The notes under the pieces: model-generated
Database searches by the model: none
Told to the model about the DNA's origin: nothing
What the model saw: only the letters and a program-made list of their open reading frames with translations
Shown: positions 8,300-16,987 of the stretch, piece after piece
Numbering within the stretch: position 1 is the first letter of the stretch
How the letters are laid out: every line of letters begins with the position of its first letter
DNA from: Phaeospirillum sp.
GTDB taxonomy: Bacteria > Pseudomonadota > Alphaproteobacteria > Rhodospirillales > Magnetospirillaceae
Direction of reading: 5' to 3'
Assembly: GCA_030651575.1 (NCBI GenBank)
Contig: JAUSFB010000073.1
Span: 186,001 to 250,000 of the forward strand
Length of the DNA stretch: 64,000 nucleotides
Program-made: the position numbers and the translations under genes

Positions 8300-8949
8300 T
8301 TGTCTTCGGTCTCCCACAGATAGTGAATGTTGGGACCGGTTCCGAGTTCCTCGTGCATGCGAAACGACTTGTTGTTCTTCAACAACGTACTGACATTGCT
8401 GTCAGGATTGTCCAGGTCGCCGAAGGTCAGCGCCTTGGACAGGCAGGAATTTACGCAAGCCGGCGTGGCCTCGGGATCGATTCCGGGGGTCAGCCCCTTG
8501 GCCAGCCCGGCATCGATACGGTCGACGCAGAAGGTGCACTTCTGCGCCACACCAAGCAAGCGTTCATCGAACCGCTTGGTCTCGTTGTCGGTGGCCTGAC
8601 CCTTGAAGGCGAAGGTCGGCTTGGTGACTTTGTAGCGCGCCTGATAGGGGCAGGCGATGATGCAATAGCCGCAGCCGATGCAGATGTCATAATCGATCAT
8701 CACCATGCCATCCGCCCGCTTGGTGGTGGCGGTGGTGGGGCAGACATCGCGGCACGGCGGCTCGTCGCAGTGCATGCAGCCCACCGGCACGAAGACGCGC
8801 CGGACATCGGGAAAGGTTCCGATTTCCATGTCCAGCACCTTGCGGTACTGCACGCCGGGCGGCGTATTGTTGGCATGGCGACAGGCGGTGGTGCAGGTCT
8901 GGCAACCGACGCAGCGTCCCAGATCAGCGGTCATGGCCCATTTCGTCAT
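8296..8949 (-). CDS. padC: Four-cluster ferredoxin subunit, phenylacetyl-CoA:acceptor oxidoreductase
   Basis: A 217-residue DmsB/PsrB-type electron transfer subunit. Sixteen cysteines form four cluster motifs: C13-x2-C-x2-C-x3-C, CMHCDEPPCRDVC, CIGCGYCIIAC, and CTFC with a later CVNSC. It carries electrons between the molybdopterin subunit and the membrane anchor. It has ATGA overlaps with padB upstream (start 8949) and padD downstream, so the three subunits are translationally coupled in stoichiometric order. No Tat signal is visible in this subunit or in PadB, so the complex probably faces the cytoplasm, as expected for an enzyme with a CoA-thioester substrate. Confidence 0.85.
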   Translation of the reverse strand: MTKWAMTADLGRCVGCQTCTTACRHANNTPPGVQYRKVLDMEIGTFPDVRRVFVPVGCMHCDEPPCRDVCPTTATTKRADGMVMIDYDICIGCGYCIIACPYQARYKVTKPTFAFKGQATDNETKRFDERLLGVAQKCTFCVDRIDAGLAKGLTPGIDPEATPACVNSCLSKALTFGDLDNPDSNVSTLLKNNKSFRMHEELGTGPNIHYLWETEDK

Positions 8950-11693
8950 GACCGTTTCCCCTCGACCTTGCGAATGGCGACACGCGTCAGATCGGCGGCC
9001 GAGCCGGTGGCGTCGGTCAACGACATGGACATGGCGGTCAGCCGGTTCATGCTGGGCACGTCGAAATCCTTGGCGACCGGGGTCGCCCAGTGATCGAACT
9101 GCGACAGCATCAAGATAGTGTCGGGACGGATGCCCTGGCTCAGAACCACCCTCCCCTGCACGCTGTTGCCGATGGGCGAGCTGACCTCGATCCGGTCGCC
9201 GTCCTTGACGCCCAGCTTGGCGGCGGCGGCGGGATTCATCACGACACCGTCATGGCCCTTGACGTTGCCCGACACTTCGCGCATCAGCGGAATGTGCATG
9301 TTGCTGCCCCAGGCGTATTGCATGGATCGCGCGGTCACCACCCAGAACGGGAAGTCGGCCACCTTGCCGCCGCACTCGACCACATGGTCTTCCCAATATT
9401 TGGGGAAGTTGTGCCACCCGGGCAGCGGCCGGTATTCCTCCAACTGATGATCCCACCAGTTGATGCCGGCCTCTTTCAGGCGACGGCCAAGCTGGCGGCC
9501 GATGCGGGTTAGACGTTCCTGATAGGGCAGCTCGTAACGCAGGCCCTTTTCCGCCAAGGTCGGCGTCAGGAACCAGTTGAGCTGGGAGAACGGGCGGGTA
9601 CGGAAGCCCTTTTCGCGCCACCAGTCGAGGCCGTGAGTCTCGGCGCCGTCGGTCAGTTCCGCCGAGGCGGATTTGCACGACGCGTCCCAGATCTGTTCGG
9701 CGGTGTGCTTTTGATCCACCGGCAGGGTGAAATCCCAGCTCGGCCCCTTCAACGGCACGCCGTGCGCCCCACGATTGACCGCCGCGTTGTACTTCTCCAG
9801 CACGCCGGTGCGCGCCGCCAGATCGGTGGCGATATCGGTGAAGTCGCGGGTCTCGCCACGCGGCGCGACGCTGGGCTGGCGCAAGGCGAAGCCCTGGCAG
9901 TCCCAGTACTGTTCCTGGAACTTGGTGCCGCCGATGCGGATCATCTGCAAGCCTTCCAGGTCGGTGCGGTCGGGCAGCAGAATATCGGCGTAGTGGTTGG
10001 TTTCGTCCTTGGTGATGGCGAAGCAGACCATGAACGGCATGCGCTCGAACGCCCTGCCCACCCGGTCGGTGTCCCAGAACGAGATTACCGGATTGGTCCG
10101 GTAGACCATGATGAATTCGGGGAAGGTGGCGCGCGGCATCTGATCCTGGGGTTCGTCCAGGAACATGTAGGAGAACTGGGTCGGCCCCAACGCCGGGCTC
10201 CACGACGAATTACCCACCAGCGGCACCAGCATCTTGTAGGCGTTGCGGATATGGGGCTTGCTCTGCCACTCGGCCTTGTCGGTGGGGTTGAACGGATAGT
10301 TCATGAAGCCGTCGGGGCCGGGCTGAACGCTGGCCTGACGGTCCGAGGCCGGACGATTGATGCGGATGGTGGTGCCGATGGTGCCGCCGGGCACCTCCAG
10401 CGCGCCGACCACCACCGCCAGCATGGTCCTGGCCCAGCAGCATTCCGCGCCGCCCCAGCCATTGTTGACGGTCTTGCCCAAGGTGACGGCCACCGGTCGG
10501 TACGGCAGGGTCTTGCCGTCGATCTCGATGGTCTGGCCGACGCAGGCGTTGTCCAGGTACTCGTTGGCGATCCTGCGGATGCGATCCACCGGGACGTCGC
10601 AGACCTCGCCGGCCCATTCCGGGGTGTAGCCCTTGATATGCTCGGCGAACAGGGTAAAGGCGGTGGCGCCGGCGGCCTCCTGGTAGTCCCAGCGGTCTTC
10701 GTCGGGGCCAAGCTCCATGCAGGCGCCGACGGTGAAGCGGCCTTCCAGCGCGGGAACCGCGCCGGGAGCGTCGTGGGCGACCGCCTTGTTCGCCGTCACG
10801 TCCCACATCAGCGGCTTGCCCGTCGCCACGTCGCGCAGGTAGTAGCCCTGGGGGCCGACCAGATAGGGGCTGGCGGTCAGGTCGCGCAGGAAGGGAATGT
10901 CGAGGCGCTCGCGCGGGACCTCGTGAATCATGACGTTGAGCAGCGAGAACAGGAAGGCGGCATCGGTCTTCGGCTTGATGGGCAGCCACTCGGACGCGCA
11001 GGCGCCGGTCACAGACAGATGCGGCTCGACCTGAACCTTCTTCATACCGCGGCCACGGGCTTCGGCATGACGGTAGACGCCGCAGACGCCGGCCGAGGCC
11101 TCGGTGTTGTTGCCGCAGGAAATGATGTAATTGGCGCGCGGCGTGTCGGGAGTGATGACATAGCCGCGATGCCAGAATTCACCGTAAAGGTGCTCGGAGT
11201 GATAACACTTCACGCCCTGACCCGAGCCAAAGCCGAAATCGATCGGCCCCCAGGCGGACAGCCAAGCCGGCAGCGAGCCCATATACTGGGTCGGCGTGCC
11301 GGCGCCGCCGAACGAGGCGGCGACCTTGGGATAGCCGGCCTCGTCCACCAGCCCCTCGGCGCGGATGACGTTCAGCTTGCCGGCGATGGTCGACATGGCC
11401 TCTTCCCAGCTGATGGGAACAAAGCCGGGGTCTTCGTGGCGACCCTTCTTGGGGTTGGTCCGCTTCATGGGGGTCAGGATGCGGTGGGGCGAATAGGCCT
11501 TTTGAATCAGGCCGAACGCCTTGACGCAGACCTTGCCCTCGGCGGGGTGAATATCCGCCGCGGCGAAGTTGGGCTCGATCTCGGTGGCGACGCCGTCGAC
11601 CACCTTGACCGTCATCAGATCGGGTCCGGCCACGCACTGATAGCAATAGGTCGGAACCTTCTTGGCCTCAGTCTTGACCGGGGCCGGGCTCAT
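8946..11693 (-). CDS. padB: Molybdopterin oxidoreductase, phenylacetyl-CoA:acceptor oxidoreductase catalytic subunit
   Basis: A 915-residue member of the DMSO reductase family. It begins with an iron-sulfur motif, Cys17-x2-Cys20 and later Cys56 (GKVCVKAFG), then the pterin-binding domains and a C-terminal dinucleotide-binding domain (MREVSGNVKGHDGVVMNP). VKCYHSEHLYGEF at about 163-175 is the likely place of the Mo ligand, possibly the cysteine. There is no Tat signal, so the enzyme is cytoplasmic. In Thauera and Aromatoleum the PadBCD complex oxidises phenylacetyl-CoA at the alpha carbon to phenylglyoxylate. The adjacent ligase and thioesterase fit that reaction. Alternatives within the family (polysulfide or sulfite enzymes) fit the neighbours less well. 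Confidence 0.75.
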   Translation of the reverse strand: MSPAPVKTEAKKVPTYCYQCVAGPDLMTVKVVDGVATEIEPNFAAADIHPAEGKVCVKAFGLIQKAYSPHRILTPMKRTNPKKGRHEDPGFVPISWEEAMSTIAGKLNVIRAEGLVDEAGYPKVAASFGGAGTPTQYMGSLPAWLSAWGPIDFGFGSGQGVKCYHSEHLYGEFWHRGYVITPDTPRANYIISCGNNTEASAGVCGVYRHAEARGRGMKKVQVEPHLSVTGACASEWLPIKPKTDAAFLFSLLNVMIHEVPRERLDIPFLRDLTASPYLVGPQGYYLRDVATGKPLMWDVTANKAVAHDAPGAVPALEGRFTVGACMELGPDEDRWDYQEAAGATAFTLFAEHIKGYTPEWAGEVCDVPVDRIRRIANEYLDNACVGQTIEIDGKTLPYRPVAVTLGKTVNNGWGGAECCWARTMLAVVVGALEVPGGTIGTTIRINRPASDRQASVQPGPDGFMNYPFNPTDKAEWQSKPHIRNAYKMLVPLVGNSSWSPALGPTQFSYMFLDEPQDQMPRATFPEFIMVYRTNPVISFWDTDRVGRAFERMPFMVCFAITKDETNHYADILLPDRTDLEGLQMIRIGGTKFQEQYWDCQGFALRQPSVAPRGETRDFTDIATDLAARTGVLEKYNAAVNRGAHGVPLKGPSWDFTLPVDQKHTAEQIWDASCKSASAELTDGAETHGLDWWREKGFRTRPFSQLNWFLTPTLAEKGLRYELPYQERLTRIGRQLGRRLKEAGINWWDHQLEEYRPLPGWHNFPKYWEDHVVECGGKVADFPFWVVTARSMQYAWGSNMHIPLMREVSGNVKGHDGVVMNPAAAAKLGVKDGDRIEVSSPIGNSVQGRVVLSQGIRPDTILMLSQFDHWATPVAKDFDVPSMNRLTAMSMSLTDATGSAADLTRVAIRKVEGKRS

Positions 11694-12100
11694 TGCGCTG
11701 CCTTCGCCTTCTCGGCCTTCGCCAGCAGGCGGGCCTTGGTCTGCTCGACCCCGACGACGAAGCGGTTATGGGTGCCCTTGCCGATGGCGTCCAGGGAGTC
11801 GCGGGCGGTGAACGAGAACGACACGGCCTTACCCTTCACCTCGGTGACGGTGACGGTGATCTCGACCCACTGGCCCAACAGGGTCGGGGCCATGTGGTCG
11901 ATCTCGACACGGGTGCCGACCGAGTCCTCGCCATCATCCGAATGCTCCAGCAGCAGGTCGCGGCAGGTCACTTCCAGGTCGTAGATCAGGGCGGGAGTGT
12001 TGTAGACGCGGGCATCGTCGCCCATGAAGCCGATGGTGCGGCCCAGATCGACATCCCAGCGGCGGGTTGCGGTCAGGCCTGCGGCGAGCGTGCTCTTCAT
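11690..12100 (-). CDS. FlK-type hotdog acyl-CoA thioesterase
   Basis: A 136-residue single hotdog-fold protein. NTPALIYDLEVTC, SVGTRVEIDHMAPTLLGQWVEI and GKGTHNRFVV match the pattern of fluoroacetyl-CoA thioesterase (FlK) relatives, with candidate catalytic Thr, Glu and His in the expected segments. It is the first gene of the operon and overlaps padB by ATGA. A CoA thioester of phenylglyoxylate is the expected intermediate when phenylacetyl-CoA is oxidised, so this enzyme could release phenylglyoxylate or clear dead-end thioesters. GGGAGG lies close upstream of the ATG. The C-terminal tail is Lys/Ala rich. Confidence 0.75.
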   Translation of the reverse strand: MKSTLAAGLTATRRWDVDLGRTIGFMGDDARVYNTPALIYDLEVTCRDLLLEHSDDGEDSVGTRVEIDHMAPTLLGQWVEITVTVTEVKGKAVSFSFTARDSLDAIGKGTHNRFVVGVEQTKARLLAKAEKAKAAQ

Positions 12101-12158
12101 TGGAAATCCTCCCGGTATGACGTGAAACGGGGCCTTTGGCCCACTCTCGTTAAGTTTT

Positions 12159-12187
12159 TTATATTACATATGCGATGGTTTCGTCAA
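12159..12187 (-). promoter_or_regulatory. Promoter of the pad-like operon
   Basis: On the minus strand TTGACG (12182-12187) and ATATAA (12159-12164) are separated by 17 bases, about 58 bases upstream of the thioesterase ATG. The AT-rich block 12150-12195 stands out from its GC-rich surroundings and is bracketed by AAGTT and AACTT, a possible regulator site. Confidence 0.55.
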
Positions 12188-12417
12188 CTTTTTTGTATCG
12201 CTTGAGGAGGGGGCGGCCGAGGAAAACCCTAGGAATGGAGCGGCAATAGCCACAAAATTAGTGTCACAATCACTCAAGACAAAGACGAAGAGTACCCATG
12301 ACAATAGTCATGGATATGATCGGGCGAGTCTGGCGCAAGGGCCGGATTCCGCGTCTTTAATTATGGTAATTCAGTACCTGTTTACCGGAATTACCCGGCG
12401 AGGCACCGGGTATCCGG
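12188..12417. other. Non-coding gap with a 7-bp palindrome
   Basis: No credible gene lies between the operon promoter and the chemoreceptor terminator. The one structured element is CCATGAC-AATA-GTCATGG at 12296-12313, a perfect 7-bp inverted repeat that could be an operator or a short hairpin. Base composition here is lower in GC than the genes around it. Confidence 0.4.
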
Positions 12418-12440
12418 GGCGGGGCTTCCCTTTCCCCGCC
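12418..12440 (-). terminator. Hairpin after the CZB chemoreceptor
   Basis: GGCGGGG (12418-12424) pairs with CCCCGCC (12434-12440) with a nine-base loop, just past the chemoreceptor stop. There is no T run, so termination strength is uncertain. Confidence 0.4.
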
Positions 12441-12448
12441 AGTCCCCG

Positions 12449-13771
12449 CTACGAGAACGCCGCCGCCAGTTCGTCCAGCCGGCGCTGAACCTCCTGCGAG
12501 GGCTCCTCGATGGCGCTGACCGCCGCGACCGCACCTTCGAAGTCGCCCGCCTGATAGAGCCTGGCGGCTTCGATGCCCAGGTGGTGGACTTTTTCGTGCG
12601 ACTGTTCCATGGCGCTGAACGCCGGGTGGCTGGTGATGGCCTGATCCTGCACCGCGTAATACCATTTGCCCAGGCGGCAGGAGTGGTGATCCGCCAACTC
12701 ATTGGGGTTGAGGTTGGTGCGGCCGGCCAGCATCTCGGCCAACCGCCGCCGCCAGATCATGTGGTCGGATTTGGCCAGATGGATCACCGCGTTGCGCATT
12801 TCGACCTTGGCCACGTCGGCCAGCAGATCGACCAGACTGGAGCTGGCATGGCTGGAAGTGTCGATCATGGCGTTGATGGCGTCGGTGTCCGAGGCCGAGC
12901 GGACAGCGGCCTCCTCCAGATTGGTGGCGATGACCTGGGCCGCCTGACGCTGCTGGCCGAGATGGTCCGAGATTTCCTGCATCAAGGTGGTGACGTCGCG
13001 GATTTCCTGACTGACCGAACGCATCTTGCCCACCGACTCCATCACCACGACCTCGCCGGCCCGCACCGTGTCGGCCCCCTTGGTCATGCCGTCGCGGATG
13101 GCGTCGGTCTCGCCCCGCAGGACATCGATCCGCTTGCGGATGTCATGGGTGGCGCTGGCGGTCTGATTGGCCAGATTCTTGACCTCGGTCGCCACCACCG
13201 CAAAGCCCTTGCCGGCGGTTCCGGCACGGGCGGCCTCGATGGTGGCGTTCATGGCCAGGATGTTGGTCTGGCGGGCGATCTGCTCGATCTGCTTGACGCT
13301 GGCGCCGATGCTGTTGGACGCCTCGGCCAGATGACCGACCCGCTGGGCGGTCTCGGTCACGGTGGCCACGATCATCCGCATGGTCTCGACCACGCTTTCG
13401 GTGCTGTGCGCCCCTTCGTCGGCGATGCTTTGCACCGCATGGGCGTTGCTCGCGGCCAGTTCCGAGGTTCGGGCAATGGCTTGGACCGTCGCCACCAGTT
13501 CCTCGGTGGAGGCCGAGATGGTGGTCATACGCTGACTCATCTCGCGGATGCTGCGCAGGGTGTGCAGGGCCTGGGTGACCGTGCTGTTGAGATGGATCGA
13601 CATCCCCACCGACTGCACCAGAATCCCGCGCGACCGCTCCTCCAGCCGGACGGCCAAGCCCCTCAGCTTGTCGGCCAGCCGGCCGCCGCCATCGGGAAGA
13701 GAACAGTAGCCGCCATCCATCAGGCGATCCACCATCGCCTCGAATGCCTCTGCATCGATCTCGTCCGCCAT
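12449..13771 (-). CDS. Soluble methyl-accepting chemotaxis protein with CZB zinc-binding domain
   Basis: A 440-residue chemoreceptor with no transmembrane segment. Residues from about 90 to 300 form the long helical signalling domain, with the hairpin tip around [31 protein letters not shown]. The C-terminal 100 residues form a CZB domain. Its zinc ligands are the His in [12 protein letters not shown], the Cys and His in [12 protein letters not shown], and the His in SHPAF. CZB domains sense zinc or oxidants such as hypochlorite through a zinc-cysteine switch. It is expected to signal to a CheA/CheW array in the cytoplasm. It stands alone between the pad-like operon and the cytochrome genes. 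Confidence 0.92.
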   Translation of the reverse strand: MADEIDAEAFEAMVDRLMDGGYCSLPDGGGRLADKLRGLAVRLEERSRGILVQSVGMSIHLNSTVTQALHTLRSIREMSQRMTTISASTEELVATVQAIARTSELAASNAHAVQSIADEGAHSTESVVETMRMIVATVTETAQRVGHLAEASNSIGASVKQIEQIARQTNILAMNATIEAARAGTAGKGFAVVATEVKNLANQTASATHDIRKRIDVLRGETDAIRDGMTKGADTVRAGEVVVMESVGKMRSVSQEIRDVTTLMQEISDHLGQQRQAAQVIATNLEEAAVRSASDTDAINAMIDTSSHASSSLVDLLADVAKVEMRNAVIHLAKSDHMIWRRRLAEMLAGRTNLNPNELADHHSCRLGKWYYAVQDQAITSHPAFSAMEQSHEKVHHLGIEAARLYQAGDFEGAVAAVSAIEEPSQEVQRRLDELAAAFS

Positions 13772-13853
13772 GGGGCGCGCCCTTCCACCAAAGTGATGAA
13801 CGTCAAGATAAAGGGGTTGGCACCCACGGCAACAAATTTCTTGTGTCTAATAT

Positions 13854-13883
13854 GATCCCGACGAGCCTGCGCCCATCGGGATC
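13854..13883 (-). terminator. Hairpin after the tetraheme cytochrome gene
   Basis: GATCCCGA (13854-13861) pairs with TCGGGATC (13876-13883), an 8-bp perfect stem starting seven bases beyond the stop. It lacks a strong T run. Confidence 0.45.
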
Positions 13884-13890
13884 ATGAAGG

Positions 13891-14439
13891 CTACTCCTCT
13901 CTCGGCGGCAGCTTGTGGGCGACCCCCTTGTGGCAGGCGATGCAGGTCCGGCCGTCCTTGGCGGCGTCCTGATGCTTTTGCCGGGCGGCGGTGCTTTGCT
14001 TTGGCCCTCCCATGGATTCATAGGCGTGGCAGGTCATACATTCCCGCGAGCCGCTGGCCGCCATGTATTTCCACACCCGTTCGGCCAATTCGCCGCGCTT
14101 GGCCTCGTATTTTTCCGGGGTGTCGATGGTGCCCCGAATCTCCGAGACGATGTCGTTGACGGCGAACAGCTTGCGCACCAGCTTTGGCCCCCATTCGCGG
14201 GGGACATGACAGTCGCGGCACTGGGCATGAGCGCCCGAACGGTTGGTGTAGTGGGCCGATTTCTGCAATTCCCGATAATTGGTCTCCATGGAATGGCACG
14301 AGATGCAGAACTCGGTGCGATTGGTCCACTCCATCCCGCCGATCACACCGAGCATCAGCACCATGCCGGCGAACACGGCCGCCGCAATGAGCCCGATCTT
14401 GCGCCAGGAACAGCCGCCAGAGCTGGGGTCTCTGGTCAT
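13891..14439 (-). CDS. NapC/NirT-type tetraheme c-type cytochrome
   Basis: A 182-residue membrane-anchored quinol dehydrogenase-like cytochrome. One N-terminal helix (about residues 15-35) anchors it. Four heme motifs follow: CISCH (45-49), CRDCH, CMTCH and CIACH. NapC/NirT proteins pass electrons between the quinone pool and periplasmic partners. The start at 14439 is fixed by an ATGA overlap with the diheme cytochrome gene, so the longer frame from 14556 is rejected. The tight coupling implies that the diheme protein is its redox partner. Direction of flow is unknown: quinone reduction during sulfur oxidation and quinol oxidation are both possible. Confidence 0.88.
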   Translation of the reverse strand: MTRDPSSGGCSWRKIGLIAAAVFAGMVLMLGVIGGMEWTNRTEFCISCHSMETNYRELQKSAHYTNRSGAHAQCRDCHVPREWGPKLVRKLFAVNDIVSEIRGTIDTPEKYEAKRGELAERVWKYMAASGSRECMTCHAYESMGGPKQSTAARQKHQDAAKDGRTCIACHKGVAHKLPPREE

Positions 14440-15143
14440 TTGGGCAGCGACTGGGTATAGGCCACGGTATCGGAGGCGATGGAGGGATCGAGTGAACGGA
14501 GCGCCGGCATGGCCTCGGCCGGCAGGCCGTTGAAGGCCTTGTGCAGCATGTCCCACGGATTGTCGGCGGCCTGGCCCAGCGGCACGCCGGTGCTGACCTT
14601 CTTGCCGTCAAGACCATGGCAGCCGGCGCAAAGGGTGTTGAAGTAAATCTCGCCCTTGGCGGCATTACCCTTGGGCTTGCCCGTGGCCGGATCGATGAAC
14701 TTTGACGTATCCATCTGCCCCTTGGACACGAACAGCGCCAGATCCTGCACGTCCTTGTCGTTCAACTGCTCCGGCGCGTAGCCATGGGTCTTGTCGCGGA
14801 AGATCGCGGCGACGGCGGCGGGATCCTTACCGATGGCGCCGTTGATGCCCTTGACCCCGATATTATGGTCGGTCTTGGCGCTGGCGCCGTCCTTGCCGCG
14901 ATAATCCCAGCCATGGCACTCCTTGCAGCGCCAGGACTGCTTGGGATACTTGCCATCCGCCGGATAGGCGGCATGGGCCTTTTCCGGCCGGTCCAGCTTC
15001 TTTTCCTTGTACCAGTTGTCATACAGACGGCCGCCACGCGCCATGGCGGACTCGACCTCGGCGGCGGAGGCGGAGCCCCCAACGTCTCCCCCACCCATGG
15101 TCATCACGATGACGGCGACAGCGATTAGACAACGAAGAATCAT
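14436..15143 (-). CDS. Periplasmic diheme cytochrome c
   Basis: A 235-residue exported protein with a hydrophobic signal peptide ending near ASAAEV. It contains two class I cytochrome domains, with heme motifs CKECH (first half) and CAGCH (second half). It resembles diheme cytochromes found with thiosulfate or sulfide oxidation genes, but no specific enzyme such as TsdA can be claimed. Coupling by ATGA to a NapC-type tetraheme protein suggests a two-protein electron wire between a periplasmic donor and the membrane. It is preceded by a terminator, so the pair has its own promoter within 15150-15299. Confidence 0.82.
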   Translation of the reverse strand: MILRCLIAVAVIVMTMGGGDVGGSASAAEVESAMARGGRLYDNWYKEKKLDRPEKAHAAYPADGKYPKQSWRCKECHGWDYRGKDGASAKTDHNIGVKGINGAIGKDPAAVAAIFRDKTHGYAPEQLNDKDVQDLALFVSKGQMDTSKFIDPATGKPKGNAAKGEIYFNTLCAGCHGLDGKKVSTGVPLGQAADNPWDMLHKAFNGLPAEAMPALRSLDPSIASDTVAYTQSLPK

Positions 15144-15299
15144 CTGGACGTCCCTCCCTCCGGCACGGTCGTTCCTGGGCGTTTTGACTCCGCCTCAGTC
15201 GACACAATTTCTTATATAAACAAAATAGAAATTACATTTCAAGCATGTCTAGCGCAATATTTTACTTTGACACTTAAATATAGCTACTCCACAGCACTG

Positions 15300-15329
15300 C
15301 CCGTCGCACCTTTATTAAAGTGCGACGGG
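15300..15329 (-). terminator. Terminator between fccB and the diheme cytochrome
   Basis: CCCGTCGCAC (15300-15309) and GTGCGACGGG (15320-15329) form a perfect 10-bp stem with an AT-rich loop. It lies 30 bases past the fccB stop. The remainder of the 216-bp gap (15144-15299) is AT-rich and probably holds the cytochrome promoter. No clear -35/-10 pair was chosen. Confidence 0.65.
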
Positions 15330-15359
15330 AGTCCCTGTACTTGACTGCAGTCTATGCGA

Positions 15360-16631
15360 TCAGCCCCAGCTGTCCTGGCAGATGCTGGCATACCAACCAC
15401 CAGCGAAATCGGCCTCCTTCTTGCGGAACTGGTAGGCCGCCCCGGACGGGCTGACTCCGCCGGCGCCCTTGATATTGGCGATCTTGCCGTCCTGGACCGA
15501 GTAGACGCCGGAGACCGAAATGCCGTAATCGGGAGCCAGCAGGCTGTAGCAGGTGTTGATGGCCGACATGGCGGCGGGCTTGTCGCCCATCATCATGGCG
15601 GCGATGGCGCCGGCCACCACCTTGGCCTGACTACTGGCGGAATAGCCCGACTTGGGCATTTCGCCGGCCATGCAGGCGTCGCCGATGACGAAGATGTCCT
15701 TGTGCAGGGTCGATTCGAACGTGTTGGGATTGACCGGGCAAAATCCGCTCTTGTCGGCGAGACCGGTGGCCAGCGCGATGGCGCCGGCGGTCTGAGGCGG
15801 AATCACATTGGCGACCGCCGGCTTGAACTTCTCGAAATCGGTTTCCAGAGTCCCGGCCTTGGCGTCGACCTTGGTGACCTTGCCGTTCTTGGCGGCGGGC
15901 ACCCACTCGATGTAGTTGTCGTACATCTTCTCCCAGCCTTCCTTGAACAGCTTGTCCTTGGCGAAGGCGTCCTTGGAATCGAGAATGATCACCTTGGACT
16001 TGGGCTTGTTGTTCTTCAGGTAATGCGCGATCAGGCTGGCACGCTCATACGGGCCGGGCGGGCAGCGGAACGGATTGGCGGGGGCGCTGATCATCACGAC
16101 GCCGCCATTGGGCATGGCCTCCAGCTGCTTGCGCAGCAGCACGGTCTGCGGGCCGGCCTTCCAGGCATGGGGCATGATGGCGGAAGCGGCCTCGTCGTAG
16201 CCCTCCAGCGCGCCCCACTTGAAGTCGACGCCGGGCGAGACCACCAGCTTGTCATAGCCGAACACGGTGCCGCCCTTGACCTTGACCGTCTTGGTGACCG
16301 GGTCGATGGCCACCGCCAGATCGTTGACCACGGTGATGCCGTATTTGTTGGCCAGGACGTCGTAGTTGCGTTCGAGAAGCGCCATCTGGTTCATACCGCC
16401 GATGACGGTATTGGAGAACGGGCAGGTGAAGTGGGTCTTGCCCGCCTCGATCAGCACCACATTGGCGTCGGGCATGTAACGCCTGACATATTTAGCGGCG
16501 GTGGCGCCGCCAAAGCCGCCGCCGATCACCACCACCTTGGGAGCATTGGCGCAACCGGACAGTCCGAAAGCGGACAGGGCGCCGGCAGCGCCGACGAGGC
16601 CGGAAAAGGTCCTGCGCGAGAGTTTCATCAT
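15360..16631 (-). CDS. fccB: Flavocytochrome c sulfide dehydrogenase, flavoprotein subunit
   Basis: A 423-residue periplasmic FAD enzyme that oxidises sulfide to sulfur or polysulfide. The N-terminus SRRTFSGLVGAAG is a Tat signal. The FAD motif GGGFGG is at 37-42. Cys70 in HFTCPFSN matches the residue that carries FAD covalently. Cys190 (FRCPPGP) and Cys298 (GFCPVNP) match the redox-active disulfide pair. The longer frame reading upstream to 16934 overlaps fccA and is a shadow. The ATG at 16631 (or 16628) has GAGGG upstream. The gene follows fccA by 10 bases, as in other fccAB pairs. Confidence 0.93.
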   Translation of the reverse strand: MMKLSRRTFSGLVGAAGALSAFGLSGCANAPKVVVIGGGFGGATAAKYVRRYMPDANVVLIEAGKTHFTCPFSNTVIGGMNQMALLERNYDVLANKYGITVVNDLAVAIDPVTKTVKVKGGTVFGYDKLVVSPGVDFKWGALEGYDEAASAIMPHAWKAGPQTVLLRKQLEAMPNGGVVMISAPANPFRCPPGPYERASLIAHYLKNNKPKSKVIILDSKDAFAKDKLFKEGWEKMYDNYIEWVPAAKNGKVTKVDAKAGTLETDFEKFKPAVANVIPPQTAGAIALATGLADKSGFCPVNPNTFESTLHKDIFVIGDACMAGEMPKSGYSASSQAKVVAGAIAAMMMGDKPAAMSAINTCYSLLAPDYGISVSGVYSVQDGKIANIKGAGGVSPSGAAYQFRKKEADFAGGWYASICQDSWG

Positions 16632-16641
16632 GGCCAGGCCC

Positions 16642-16947
16642 TCACTTCTTGTAATAGTCGACGATGGCGTCAAGCTGGGCCTCGGAATAGCCCTTGGCGA
16701 TGCGGTCCATGACGGTGGCCTCACGCGCTCCGCTGCGATAGTCGCGCAACAGCTTCTTAAGCTCGGCATTGGACTTGGCGTCGGGCGCGCCGGTGTTGAA
16801 ACCGGGCATGGCGCCCAGGCTCTGGCCGTCGGTGCCGTGGCAGCCGGAACAGGCATCGGCCATGACATTGATCGGTGCGGCCTTGGCCGGAACCGCCAGG
16901 AATGCAAGTCCCAAACAGACCGGGACCGCAACAAGATATCGTTTCAT
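16642..16947 (-). CDS. fccA: Monoheme cytochrome c, flavocytochrome c sulfide dehydrogenase subunit
   Basis: A 101-residue exported cytochrome with a signal peptide ending near AKA and one heme motif, CSGCH, followed by a methionine-containing loop and a C-terminal DAIVDYYKK helix. It is half the size of the diheme FccA of Allochromatium and matches the monoheme form seen in many alphaproteobacteria. It takes electrons from the FccB flavin and passes them to soluble cytochrome c. GGGGAGGAG upstream gives a strong ribosome site. It lies between soxZ and fccB in one operon. Confidence 0.88.
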   Translation of the reverse strand: MKRYLVAVPVCLGLAFLAVPAKAAPINVMADACSGCHGTDGQSLGAMPGFNTGAPDAKSNAELKKLLRDYRSGAREATVMDRIAKGYSEAQLDAIVDYYKK

Positions 16948-16987
16948 GCTGTTCTCCTCCCCAGGAACTTATTTATCTTTATCGTCG

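Noticed and set aside
12261-12488. 75-codon plus-strand open frame upstream of the pad-like operon
   Set aside because: It runs into the terminator and the chemoreceptor 3' end, and no ribosome site is visible.
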